Both the position numbers and the translations under genes were made by a program. Shown here one piece after another: positions 1-8,134 of a stretch of 22,532 bases of DNA. The notes under the pieces are model-generated. The model was not told where the DNA came from, did not search any database, and saw nothing but the letters and a program-made list of their open reading frames with translations. Position 1 is the first letter of the stretch; every line of letters starts with the position of its first letter. This DNA is from a virus. Location: the IMG/VR virus record IMGVR_UViG_3300031785_000059, positions 1 to 22,532 of that record; one strand, written 5' to 3'.

Positions 1-95
1 GGTCGTTCTTACGCTCCGAAATTTTTTAGCGAGTGGGTCGTAGGGGGGTTTACAAGTTAACTATAATAAAATCAATAGGTTTACAAAAATAGATT
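1..95. other. Non-coding leader upstream of the terminase genes; possible packaging-recognition region
   Basis: No gene starts here. The first 48 bases are richer in G than the rest of the window. GGTCGT occurs at 1-6 and 36-41, and a run of six G lies at 43-48. GGTTTACAA occurs twice, at 47-55 and 78-86, with starts 31 bp apart (about three helical turns). Related words GGTTACAA (149-156) and GGTTAACAA (215-223) lie inside the next gene. Lambda-type phages have their cos site just upstream of the small terminase gene, so a cos or terminase-binding role is possible. That role is inference; no cohesive end can be seen from sequence alone. A TATAAT lies at 62-67 without a well-spaced -35 box. 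Confidence 0.35.
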
Positions 96-593
96 ATGTT
101 AATAACAATGGCAGAACTTGCAACACTAAAAAATGTGTCTAGGGCTGCGGTTACAAAGAAAATTAAAACTGGTAAACTAGAAGGTGCAATTGTTAACCAT
201 AATGGTAGAAAACTGGTTAACAAAGAAGAAGCCTTTAGATTATGGGACTTGCAAGCATCACCAAGTAAGGACACAACCGTAAGAAAGAAGCTAAAAGAAG
301 AAATAGACAGTAAAACACTTGAAGAAATACCTAGTTATGGCGAAAGTAAGGCAAAAAGAGAATATTTTTTAGCAGAATTAGCAAAAATAGACGTAGAACA
401 GAAGAGAGAACAGGTTATAGACGTAGAAATAATAACTAAATCTGCATTTGCTAAAGCTAGAGCTATTAGAGCATCACTAGAAAATATTGCAGATAGGTTG
501 TCTCATCAATTAGCAGGTGAAGATAACCCTAGTGCCATACATAAGATACTAACTGAAGAGCATAGAGAAGCATTAGAAAATTTAGCATCATGA
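96..593 (+). CDS. terS: Terminase small subunit (DNA-recognition subunit of the packaging motor)
   Basis: This protein should bind the packaging site on phage DNA and deliver it to the large subunit. The N-terminal part (about residues 5-50, including NVSRAAVTKKIKTGKLEG) reads as a winged helix-turn-helix with a recognition helix, as in lambda Nu1. The C-terminal half is charged and helical (KREYFLAELAKIDVEQKREQ), a pattern common in small terminases for oligomerisation and large-subunit contact. At 165 aa it is close to Nu1 in length. The stop overlaps the start of the large terminase (ATGA), so the two are translationally coupled. The start could equally be the in-frame ATG at 108 (MAELATLKN); neither has a clear ribosome-binding site. 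Similarity to Nu1 is judged by eye. Confidence 0.82.
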   Translation: MLITMAELATLKNVSRAAVTKKIKTGKLEGAIVNHNGRKLVNKEEAFRLWDLQASPSKDTTVRKKLKEEIDSKTLEEIPSYGESKAKREYFLAELAKIDVEQKREQVIDVEIITKSAFAKARAIRASLENIADRLSHQLAGEDNPSAIHKILTEEHREALENLAS

Positions 594-2455
594 ACGCATG
601 GGAAAAAGCATTTAATGATGGCCTAAGACCTACAGAACGTCTTACTGTTAGTGAATGGTCTAATAGATATAGAAGATTAAGTGTTAAGAGTAGTAGTGAA
701 AGCGGAAAGTTTAGAACTAGCAGAACACCATATATAGAAGAGCCTATGGATTGTCTATCTGCACATGATGATACAGAACGTGTTGTAATGATGTTTGCAA
801 GTCAGACAGGTAAGACGGAAAGCATGAACTGCGCGCTAGGTTACTTTATTGATCATGCGCCAGCACCTGCATTGATTGTTAATAGCACAATTGAGATGAG
901 TAAAAGACTAAGTAAACAAAGACTAGATCCGATGATAGAAGAAACTCCTGTATTAAAAGCAAAGATTGCACCGCCTAGAAGTAGAGATAGTAGTAATACA
1001 ATGATGGCTAAAGATTTCCCTAACGGTTTTTTTATACTTACTGGTAGCAACTCAGCAACAGGGTTAAGAAGTACACCTTGTAAATATGTATTAATGGATG
1101 AGGTAGATTCATTTGTAACTGATGTAGATGGTGAAGGCGATCCTGTAGAACTGGCTGTTAAACGTGCTACTACATTTCCTAAAAGAAAAATACTATTAAC
1201 AAGTACACCAACTATTAAAGACTTTTCAAGAATAGAAGCTGAATATTTAAAATCTGATCAGAGAGTTTATAAAGTACCTTGTCCCATTTGTAATTTTTAT
1301 CAACAGTTAGAATGGAAACAATTAAAGTTTGATAAAGAAAATTTAAAAGAAACTAAATACGAGTGTATTTCTTGTAAGGGTTTATTTGACGAAAGACATA
1401 AAACAAAAATGCTAAGAAAAGGTAAATGGGAAGCACAAGCAGAAGGTGATGGAATAACAAAAGGCTATAGATTGAATGGTTTGTATAGTCCTTTAGGGTG
1501 GCTGTCATGGGAACAATTATCGCGAGAATTTTTAGCAGCTAAGAAAGATGCACCATTGTTAAAAACATTTGTGAACACTAGATTAAGTGAAACATGGAGC
1601 GATGATTTTGAAAGTGCATTAACTGCTGAAGGTTTATTAAAAAGGTGTGAAGAATATACAGAGGGGTCATGTCCTGATGGTGTTCTGTTTATAACTCAGG
1701 GCGTTGATTGTCAGAAAGATAGACTAGAAGTTAGTACATGGGGATGGGGTGCAAATGAGGAATCATGGCTTATTGAACATTTTGTTATAAATGGTGATCC
1801 ACATCAATCACAAGTATGGAAAGATTTAGATTATTTTATAAATAGAGATTATGAACATGCAAACGGTAAAACAATAAAGCCTGTTATTACTGCTATAGAT
1901 AGTGGTGGTATTCATACTAGTGAAGTTTATCAATATGCAAGAGAAAGACAGGCGTTAGGAGTAATTGCAATTAAAGGACAATCTATTAGAAACAAGCCAG
2001 CAATAGGAAAACCTACAAGAGTAGATATAAATATAAAAGGTAAAAGTTTAAAAAAAGGGAGTCTTTTATATCCTGTTGGAGTAGATACAGTGAAGAACAC
2101 ACTAATAGGTAGATTAAAAAGTAATGCAGAAGATAGCGATGCATATATACATTTTCATGCAACAACAGGAGAAGAATATTTTAAACAGATAACAAGTGAA
2201 CGCCAGCAACTAAAAACAAACAGGGCAGGTTTTCAGGTGACTATGTGGGTTAAGAAACCAAATCAAAGAAATGAGGCTCTAGATTGTTGGGTTTACAGCT
2301 ATGCAGCTATGGTTTTATATATAAGTAAATACCCAAGAAATAAAGTATGGAAATTATTAGAACAAAAATTAATTAATAAAGGTAATGTACAACAAAGAAA
2401 GAACGCTACAATGATGGATAATAGTAATAATCAAAACTATGTTAATTCGTGGTAA
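590..2455 (+). CDS. terL: Terminase large subunit, lambda gpA family (packaging ATPase and nuclease)
   Basis: This is the motor that cuts concatemeric phage DNA and pumps it through the portal using ATP. The Walker A-like motif SQTGKTE is at residues 71-77, the Walker B YVLMDEVD at 166-173, and the coupling motif LLTSTPT at 202-208. A four-cysteine zinc-binding pair follows (C231-x2-C234 and C259-x2-C262), a hallmark of the gpA-type (GpA/YnfO) terminases. The C-terminal RNase H-like nuclease domain shows its acidic residues in GVDCQKDRLE (D373), AIDSGG (D437) and NEALDCWVY (D565). The 621-aa length suits the family (lambda gpA is 641 aa). The start overlaps the small-subunit stop. A gpA-type large subunit usually implies cos-type packaging. 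Confidence 0.96.
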   Translation: MNAWEKAFNDGLRPTERLTVSEWSNRYRRLSVKSSSESGKFRTSRTPYIEEPMDCLSAHDDTERVVMMFASQTGKTESMNCALGYFIDHAPAPALIVNSTIEMSKRLSKQRLDPMIEETPVLKAKIAPPRSRDSSNTMMAKDFPNGFFILTGSNSATGLRSTPCKYVLMDEVDSFVTDVDGEGDPVELAVKRATTFPKRKILLTSTPTIKDFSRIEAEYLKSDQRVYKVPCPICNFYQQLEWKQLKFDKENLKETKYECISCKGLFDERHKTKMLRKGKWEAQAEGDGITKGYRLNGLYSPLGWLSWEQLSREFLAAKKDAPLLKTFVNTRLSETWSDDFESALTAEGLLKRCEEYTEGSCPDGVLFITQGVDCQKDRLEVSTWGWGANEESWLIEHFVINGDPHQSQVWKDLDYFINRDYEHANGKTIKPVITAIDSGGIHTSEVYQYARERQALGVIAIKGQSIRNKPAIGKPTRVDINIKGKSLKKGSLLYPVGVDTVKNTLIGRLKSNAEDSDAYIHFHATTGEEYFKQITSERQQLKTNRAGFQVTMWVKKPNQRNEALDCWVYSYAAMVLYISKYPRNKVWKLLEQKLINKGNVQQRKNATMMDNSNNQNYVNSW

Positions 2456-2460
2456 TAAAC

Positions 2461-3042
2461 ATGTTACAATCTGATATACCAAAAACAATTATTGCAGGTA
2501 CTACTGTTGAATGGGTAGATGAAGCAACAACAGCGGGTGTAGATGAGGTTATTACCTCTACTGAATGGACATTAGAATATTATTTACGAACAAATACAGC
2601 AAGTGAAGGTTTAACAGCAACTGGTACACAATATCAAAATACAACAGGCTGGAAATTTACAATAACTGCTGCACAAAGTAATGATTTAGCCGCTGGTATA
2701 TATTATTGGGCTGCAAGAGCATTTAAAAGCGGAAAAGTATTTGAAATTGGAAATGGACAATTAGAAGTAAAACAATCTTTGCAGTATTCAGGTACACCTT
2801 CAGCTATTGACAATAGAACGCAAGCAGAAAAAGATTTAGAAACAGTACAAGCTGCAATAAGAACTCTTACCAATGATAAGGCTGCGGAATACAGCATAGG
2901 TAATAGAAGATTTAAACGTCAGGATTTAGCAACACTTATTACTAGAGAATCACAGTTAAAATCTATAGTGTTTAGTGAAAGAAGGGCTAGTATGATTGCA
3001 CAGGGTTTAGGAGATCCTAAAACTATGTTTGTACGCTTTTAA
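2461..3042 (+). CDS. Two-domain head-tail protein: beta-rich N-terminal domain plus gpW-like C-terminal domain
   Basis: The C-terminal part (about residues 126-193, from ETVQAAIRTLTNDKAAEYSI to DPKTMFVRF) has the pattern of lambda gpW: a helix with a conserved ARxALxxL-like stretch, a short beta hairpin, then an ARDLxxLIxxLE-like helix. GpW closes the filled head and links the portal to the tail. Lambda gpW is only 68 aa. Here it follows an added domain of about 110 residues rich in Thr/Ser and beta-forming stretches (TTVEWVDEA, GWKFTITAAQSNDLAAGIYYW), which looks Ig-like. The order terminase, W, portal matches lambda. I chose ATG 2461; an in-frame GTG at 2449 overlaps the terminase stop. The gpW assignment is by pattern; the N-terminal domain's role is unknown. 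Confidence 0.7.
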   Translation: MLQSDIPKTIIAGTTVEWVDEATTAGVDEVITSTEWTLEYYLRTNTASEGLTATGTQYQNTTGWKFTITAAQSNDLAAGIYYWAARAFKSGKVFEIGNGQLEVKQSLQYSGTPSAIDNRTQAEKDLETVQAAIRTLTNDKAAEYSIGNRRFKRQDLATLITRESQLKSIVFSERRASMIAQGLGDPKTMFVRF

Positions 3043-3052
3043 GGGGGACTAA

Positions 3053-4642
3053 ATGGGCTTAATTAATGCTTGGAAGGGCTTATTTACTACTAAAAACGTT
3101 TACCAAAAACGGCAAAATTTGCAAAGAATATACAAAGCAGCTACTGTAGACCGCACTACATTAGATTGGATGGTCTCACAAACCAGCCCTGATCAAGAAT
3201 GGAAGAATGGTATTAAGAATTTAAGAAATAGAGTACATGATGTAGTTACTAACAATACATATGCAGCGCAAGCTATTAGATATGCAACTAATCAGATTGT
3301 AGGGCAAGGTGTAAGGATGCAAGCGCAAATACCTAAACAAAGAGCAAATCAAAAAGGAAAGTTAGATGTAAGAACTAATGAACTTATAGAAAACGAGTGG
3401 AGTAAATGGGGTAGGCGTGATAGCTGCGATATAAAAGGGGTTCTATGTTTTAGTGAAGTTGAAAGATTAGCTGTTAGATCAATGGTAGAAAGCGGTGAAT
3501 GTTTTATAAGGATGCATAAAAAAAGATATGGAAGATCTAAAGTACCTTTTGCATTAGAAGTTATAGAAGCTGATATGTTAGATCAAGATTATCAGGGTGT
3601 TAAAAAAAATCAAAAGAATACATGGCGTTTAGGTATTGAATTAACACCTGAAGGCAGAGCTATAAATTATGCATTTTTAACAAAACACCCTGCAGATAAT
3701 TTTTATTCAGCACCAACAGGACAAAAACAACACATTATTGTACCAGCAAAAGAGGTATTTCATATATTTATGCCTTTAAGACCGTCACAACATAGAGGCA
3801 TACCTTGGCTGGCTAGTGCAATTACAAATTTACATCAGTTAGAAGGATTTATTGAAAGTCAAGTTATAAGAGCTAGGGCAAGTTCTGCACTTATGGGTTT
3901 TATCAGTAATTCAGAAGGTGAAATAGATGCAGGTGGTGAAGTATTCCAAAATGAAAGGGTTAAAAGCTTTCAGCCAGGGGTATTTCATTATTTAAATCAA
4001 GGTGAAGAAGTTACAATTCCTAATATTGATGCATCATCTGGGGATTTTGAACCATTTATAAGAGCTATCTTAAGAAGTACTGCAAGCGGTGTAGGTTGTA
4101 GTTATGAAGCAATAAGTTCTGACTATTCACAAAGTAATTACAGTTCATCTAGGTTATCTCTTTTACAAGATCGTGATAACTGGCGGACAATACAGCAAAT
4201 GTTAAAACAAAATTTCTACCAGCCTTTATATGAAGCATGGTTAGAGATGGCTGTTCTTAGTGGCGCATTAAATTTACCGCAATATGCAACAATGCCTGAA
4301 ATGTATGAAAAAATAAGATGGGTTTGTAGGGGATATAGTTATGTTGATCCACAAAAAGAAATTGCAGCGCAAAAAGACGCCGTGCGGTCTGGTTTTAAAA
4401 CACTTGCAGACTGCATAAATGAAAATGGTGGCGATATTGATGAATTATTAGTTGCAAGACAAGACGAATTAGCACGACTTGATGAAATGTCTATTATTAC
4501 TGATACAGATCCAAGTGCAACTAATAAATCAGGTGGATCACAATTTAAACCAATGAATACTGTTGATCCTTTTGGCGATACACCTAGACCATCAGGTGAA
4601 ATGGCAGAAGATGTAGGAGACGAATCTAGTGGCAACTATTAA
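3053..4642 (+). CDS. Portal protein, lambda gpB family
   Basis: The portal is the twelve-subunit ring at one capsid vertex through which DNA enters and leaves and to which the tail attaches. Family signatures include NNTYAAQAIRYATNQIVGQG near residues 67-86, VESGECFIRMHKKRYG in the wing, VIEADMLDQDYQG, and a C-terminal DPQKEIAAQKDAVRSGFKTL segment like that of lambda gpB. The 529-aa length closely matches lambda gpB (533 aa). A strong ribosome-binding site (AGGGGGAC) sits just upstream of the ATG. The end overlaps the GTG start of the next gene by 14 bases. Confidence 0.95.
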   Translation: MGLINAWKGLFTTKNVYQKRQNLQRIYKAATVDRTTLDWMVSQTSPDQEWKNGIKNLRNRVHDVVTNNTYAAQAIRYATNQIVGQGVRMQAQIPKQRANQKGKLDVRTNELIENEWSKWGRRDSCDIKGVLCFSEVERLAVRSMVESGECFIRMHKKRYGRSKVPFALEVIEADMLDQDYQGVKKNQKNTWRLGIELTPEGRAINYAFLTKHPADNFYSAPTGQKQHIIVPAKEVFHIFMPLRPSQHRGIPWLASAITNLHQLEGFIESQVIRARASSALMGFISNSEGEIDAGGEVFQNERVKSFQPGVFHYLNQGEEVTIPNIDASSGDFEPFIRAILRSTASGVGCSYEAISSDYSQSNYSSSRLSLLQDRDNWRTIQQMLKQNFYQPLYEAWLEMAVLSGALNLPQYATMPEMYEKIRWVCRGYSYVDPQKEIAAQKDAVRSGFKTLADCINENGGDIDELLVARQDELARLDEMSIITDTDPSATNKSGGSQFKPMNTVDPFGDTPRPSGEMAEDVGDESSGNY

Positions 4643-7199
4643 CGGTACTGAAATAGACCTTATGCCTACAGCGGGTATGAGAGAAGAGGCGCAAAGATAT
4701 AAAGATTGGAAAGCAGAAGGTAGAGGTGGAGGTACAGAAGTAGCTGCTAGAAGAGCTAATCAAATACTTAGTGGTAATGAATTAGCACCTGATGTAGTAG
4801 TTGCTATGTCAGCATGGTTTGCTAGGCATTTATCAGATAAAGATGGTCAAGGCTTTACGCCTAATGAGGAAGGTTATCCAAGTAGAGGTAGAGTAGCGTG
4901 GGCTGCATGGGGAGGTGACGCAGGTAAAAGTTTTTCTGACAGAAAATCGGCTAAGATAAAAGAATTAAGATCATCTGAAACTATGGCTAAAACAAAAAGA
5001 GCTAAAACAAAAAGAGCAGAACCTGATGAACTAAGTGTAGGCGATTCAGTTAGATGGAACGCATCAGGAGGTATTGCAAGAGGTGTTATTACTTCTATAG
5101 AACGTGATGGGACTATTAATGTACCTAATTCAGATTTTGAAATTACAGGAACCGAGGACGATCCAGCAGCCTTAATTACTGTTTATAGAGAAGTTGATGG
5201 TGACTTTGAAGAAACAGATGTACAGGTAGGTCACAAGTTCAGCACATTAACAAAGATTGATTCATTAAGAAGTGTTACAACCTTATATAAAAGAAGTGGT
5301 GAAACTTCTTTCGAGACTGTAGAGGATCGTACATACTCAATACCATTTAGTTCTGAATTTCCAGTTCAAAGATCATTTGGTACAGAAATACTTAGTCATG
5401 AAGAGGGATCTATAGACTTTAGTAGGTTAAATGGTGGAGTTGCGCCAGTTCTTTGGAATCATGATATGGATCAGCTAATTGGTATTGTACGCAGCGCATA
5501 TTTAGATTCTTCAAAAGAAAAGAAAAAAGGTAGGGCAGTTATTGAATTAAGTAGAAATCCTAAAGCGCAAGAGATAAAAAGAGATATTGACGATGGAATT
5601 ATAAGGTCAATTAGCGTTGGTTATGGGATAACAGAGATGGAAGAGCAAGAATTAGAAGGTTCTAACGGTGCGGAGTCTGTTTTTATCGCAAAACGCTGGT
5701 TTCCGTACGAAATTAGCTTGGTTAGTTCGCCAGCAGACGCTACCACTACATTTGGGAGGTCACTAATTGAACCTAACACTATGCCTAGTGTTGAGAAATC
5801 CGATATAGTAGAAGATAAGCGTATCATTACGCACAATGAAAACTCAAAAAAGGAAATTATGTCCACTAATCAAGAAATTGAAGTAGTGCGTAGTGAAGCA
5901 GAAAAATCTGCTACATCAAAAGAACGTACTAGAATCTCTCAAATCAATGCAACATGCGCTAGACATGGCTTTGATGATTTAGCAGAACAAATGGTTGCTA
6001 ATGGTGCATCAGTTGATGCATGCAGAGAAGCAATCTTAGAAAGAATTAATGCAAAGCCTGTTGAAACTGTTAAGCCAGTTGAAGAGCAGCTTTCTAAAAA
6101 AGAAAGACAGTATCTAGCTAAAGACTATAAAGTATCTGCATTATTAAGAGGTGCTATTACTGGCGATTGGTCATCTTATGGTGCTGGTTTTGCTAAAGAG
6201 ATACACGAAGAACTAAGCAGAAATGCACAGTCTAACCAAAATAACGGTGGGTTTTTTGTACCATTCTCAGCATTAAGAGCTACTTACAATACAGCGACAG
6301 CTAACCAAGGTGGTAACTTAGTTCCTACAGATCTAAGAGGTGATGACTTCATTGAGGAGTTGAGAGCATCTAGTAAGATGGTGGAACTCGGAACTACTGT
6401 CTTAACTGGACTTACAGGAGATGTAGCAATACCTAGAGCTAGTGGAGTTGCTTCCAGCGCATATTTAAGTTCAGAAACTGCAAGTATTTCACAGAGTGAA
6501 GGTACGTTTGATCAAATTTCAATGACACCAAAAACTTTAGCGAGTTTTTCTAAATTCTCTAGGAATATGGTGATACAGGCTACAGGCGGTATTGAAAATA
6601 TCGTTAGAGCGCAGTTACAAAGAGGTATTACTGTAGGATTAGATTCAGGTATTATTTCAGGTTCAGGTAGTTCAGGACAGCCTACAGGTATTCTTAACCA
6701 ATCTGGTATTAACTCAGTTGCGATTGGAACTAATGGGGGTGCAATTACTTTAGATAAGATTGTAGATCTAGAAACTGCAATGATGGAGGACAATGCCGCT
6801 GTTAACCCTGATTCAGTTGCTTATGCTACTAACGCTAAAGTGATGGGAGCTATTAAGAAGCTCAAGACATCAGGTGGTGAGTACATTGTAAATAACAACC
6901 TTATGGCAATTGGTAGAGGTGAAACACCTTTAGCTGTTAACGGTTATCCAATCGCTATGACAAACAATGTACCTTCTAACCTTACAAAAGGTAGTTCATC
7001 AGGTGTTTGTTCAGCCTTAATTCTTGCAGACTTCACACAGGTAGTCTTAGGAATCTTTGGCGGCGGGGTCGAAATTTCTGTAGGTGAATCTGGGGATGAC
7101 TTTCAGAAAAATCTAACCAGCGTAAAAGCAGTTGTTGCTTTTGACGTAGCACTACAACATGCAGAATCAGTTGCTGCAATAGTTGATATTACAACATAG
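4629..7199 (+). CDS. Prohead protease / major capsid protein fusion with N-terminal Tudor-like domain
   Basis: One 856-aa frame carries several head functions. Residues 1-112 form an unassigned domain (RGGGTEVAARRANQIL, WAAWGGDAGKS). Residues 134-210 resemble the hypervirulence-associated Tudor-type domain (VGDSVRWNASGG, INVPNSDF, VGHKFSTLTKI). Residues 225-380 are an HK97-type U35/S78 prohead protease with H278 in LWNHDM, candidate nucleophile S329 in SISVGYG, and acidic E361 in PYEISLVSSPAD. Residues 380-510 are charged and helical like a scaffolding delta domain. Residues 520-856 are an HK97-fold capsid protein (GGNLVPTDLRGDDFIEELRA, GQPTGILNQSG). Protease/capsid fusions are a known arrangement. 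The GTG start is supported by AGGAGA at 4615-4620, eight bases upstream. A terminator follows. Confidence 0.9.
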   Translation: MATINGTEIDLMPTAGMREEAQRYKDWKAEGRGGGTEVAARRANQILSGNELAPDVVVAMSAWFARHLSDKDGQGFTPNEEGYPSRGRVAWAAWGGDAGKSFSDRKSAKIKELRSSETMAKTKRAKTKRAEPDELSVGDSVRWNASGGIARGVITSIERDGTINVPNSDFEITGTEDDPAALITVYREVDGDFEETDVQVGHKFSTLTKIDSLRSVTTLYKRSGETSFETVEDRTYSIPFSSEFPVQRSFGTEILSHEEGSIDFSRLNGGVAPVLWNHDMDQLIGIVRSAYLDSSKEKKKGRAVIELSRNPKAQEIKRDIDDGIIRSISVGYGITEMEEQELEGSNGAESVFIAKRWFPYEISLVSSPADATTTFGRSLIEPNTMPSVEKSDIVEDKRIITHNENSKKEIMSTNQEIEVVRSEAEKSATSKERTRISQINATCARHGFDDLAEQMVANGASVDACREAILERINAKPVETVKPVEEQLSKKERQYLAKDYKVSALLRGAITGDWSSYGAGFAKEIHEELSRNAQSNQNNGGFFVPFSALRATYNTATANQGGNLVPTDLRGDDFIEELRASSKMVELGTTVLTGLTGDVAIPRASGVASSAYLSSETASISQSEGTFDQISMTPKTLASFSKFSRNMVIQATGGIENIVRAQLQRGITVGLDSGIISGSGSSGQPTGILNQSGINSVAIGTNGGAITLDKIVDLETAMMEDNAAVNPDSVAYATNAKVMGAIKKLKTSGGEYIVNNNLMAIGRGETPLAVNGYPIAMTNNVPSNLTKGSSSGVCSALILADFTQVVLGIFGGGVEISVGESGDDFQKNLTSVKAVVAFDVALQHAESVAAIVDITT
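5859..7199 (+). other. Candidate nested in-frame capsid product from an internal start
   Basis: Inside the fusion gene, ATG 5859 (residue 411, MSTNQEIEVVRSE) is preceded by AAGGAA at 5850-5855. It lies exactly at the junction between the protease domain and the charged helical region before the capsid domain. Starting here would give a 446-aa delta-domain plus major capsid protein without the protease. Phages need many more capsid subunits than proteases, and lambda makes its scaffold (Nu3) from a nested in-frame start in the protease gene C, so this is a plausible device. The spacing to the ATG is short (about four to five bases) and no product has been shown. The alternative is that all subunits are made as the fusion and cleaved. 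Confidence 0.45.
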
Positions 7200-7216
7200 T
7201 AAACCAGCTATAATAA

Positions 7217-7240
7217 GGGGGCGTAATGCCCCTTTTTTTT
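7217..7240 (+). terminator. Intrinsic terminator after the capsid gene
   Basis: The stem GGGGC (7218-7222) pairs with GCCCC (7228-7232) around the five-base loop GTAAT. Eight T follow immediately (7233-7240). It lies 18 bases after the capsid stop. This is a classical rho-independent terminator and probably partial, because the essential connector and tail genes lie just downstream on the same strand. Confidence 0.82.
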
Positions 7241-7242
7241 AT

Positions 7243-7401
7243 ATGAAAATAAAAGTATTAAAAGCAGTAGCAGTTTCTGGTAAGCATCTAGAAAAAGGAA
7301 AGACTTATGAGGTATCTGATTATGACGGTCAGTTTCTTATAGATAGAGGAAAAGCAACAGAAGCAAAAACATTAACAAAATCAAAAAAATCATCTAAATA
7401 A
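7243..7401 (+). CDS. Small conserved phage protein between capsid and connector genes
   Basis: This 52-aa protein reads MKIKVLKAVAVSGKHLEKGK, then TYEVSDYDGQFLIDRGKATE and a lysine-rich tail (KSKKSSK). Small proteins of this pattern (a short beta barrel with KGKxYEVSDxDAxFLIxxGKA) recur between the major capsid and head-tail genes of many siphophages; their function is not known to me. I chose ATG 7243 over a longer frame starting at 7183, because that frame would read through the terminator hairpin and has no family match. The ATG begins two bases after the terminator T-run and has no ribosome-binding site of its own. Its stop overlaps the next start (TAATG). Confidence 0.75.
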   Translation: MKIKVLKAVAVSGKHLEKGKTYEVSDYDGQFLIDRGKATEAKTLTKSKKSSK

Positions 7402-7688
7402 TGCCTTTTACAGAAGATACAACAACACTAGCAGTATATTTAAATGATTTTGGTGTTTCTTGTACATCTGGCGGTACTACAGGATTAGGAATATTAGAAC
7501 AGCCTGATCAGATACTTGCAGGGGATATGATAATAAGTACAGAGTATGAATTAACAGCAAAAACCTCTGATTTTGGAAATTTATTATCTGGCGCAAGTAT
7601 TACAGTAGATGGAACAGCATTTACAGTAAGAGATACAAAAAAAGAAAATGATGGTGTATTTTGTAGATTAAGTTTAACTAAAAATTAA
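7401..7688 (+). CDS. Head-tail joining protein, lambda gpFII-like (head completion/stopper)
   Basis: This 95-aa protein is mostly beta strands: MPFTEDTTTLAVYLNDFGVS, then AGDMIISTEYELTAKTSDFG, then ITVDGTAFTVRDTKKENDGV. The strand pattern and the ending in which a parameter value is corrected (FTVRDTKKENDGVFCRLSL) fit the gpFII family, which binds to the closed head and provides the surface for tail docking. Position supports this: it sits after the capsid gene and just before a gpU-like tail terminator. TAATG overlaps at both ends show tight coupling. The assignment rests on pattern and synteny rather than clear catalytic residues. Confidence 0.65.
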   Translation: MPFTEDTTTLAVYLNDFGVSCTSGGTTGLGILEQPDQILAGDMIISTEYELTAKTSDFGNLLSGASITVDGTAFTVRDTKKENDGVFCRLSLTKN

Positions 7689-8113
7689 TGACTACTAAAA
7701 GGGAAACTATATTAGCAAGAATAGCAACTGTATTAGCAGGTACTACTGGGGTTTCTGATCGTATTTTTAGGGGTAGAACAACTGCATTTGCAAGAAGTGA
7801 AACACCATCTATAGTTATTGAACCTCAGAATGATGTAGTACAACAAGAAACATCATTAGCTACACTAGATCATACTCTTACAGTAGTTATTAGTGTTGTT
7901 GTAAGAAGTGCTACACCATATCCTACTGCTGATCCTGTAATAGAATCATTACACTCTAGACTAATGGCAGATTTAACATTAAATGGTAATGCTATAGATG
8001 TAAAACCTACAGATACAAGTTTTCAATATATTGATGGCGATCAGTCAGGTGGTATATTTGGTTGCGAGTATGATATAAGATATAGGACAAATGTTGATGA
8101 TTTGACGCAATGA
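7688..8113 (+). CDS. Tail terminator, lambda gpU-like minor tail protein
   Basis: This 141-aa protein starts with a helix (TKRETILARIATVLAGTTGV) and continues with SETPSIVIEPQNDVVQQE and a strand in which values are compared (TLDHTLTVVISVVVRSATPY). A DPVIESLHSRLMADLTL helix follows. This helix-strand-helix pattern with the preceding PSIVIEP is typical of gpU/tail-completion proteins, which cap the growing tail tube and fix its length before head joining. Lambda gpU is 131 aa. Its position just before the tail tube gene fits. A 62-base gap follows, the first real gap since the terminator. Confidence 0.7.
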   Translation: MTTKRETILARIATVLAGTTGVSDRIFRGRTTAFARSETPSIVIEPQNDVVQQETSLATLDHTLTVVISVVVRSATPYPTADPVIESLHSRLMADLTLNGNAIDVKPTDTSFQYIDGDQSGGIFGCEYDIRYRTNVDDLTQ

Positions 8114-8134
8114 TAGTTACATTCTTCTTATAAG
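8102..8134 (+). promoter_or_regulatory. Weak candidate promoter for the tail tube gene
   Basis: TTGACG at 8102-8107 resembles a -35 box. TCTTAT (8126-8131) or TTATAA (8128-8133) could be the -10 box, with spacing of 18 or 20 bases. It lies in the short gap before the tail tube gene, which needs high expression. AT-rich DNA produces such matches by chance, so support is low. Confidence 0.25.

Noticed and set aside
2449-2460. GTG start for the gpW-like gene
   Set aside because: The ATG at 2461 gives a normal start for the same frame; neither has a strong ribosome-binding site, so the ATG is preferred.
7183-7242. Longer start for the 52-aa protein upstream of the terminator
   Set aside because: It would overlap the capsid stop and translate through the terminator hairpin; the family-like sequence begins at MKIKVLKA.
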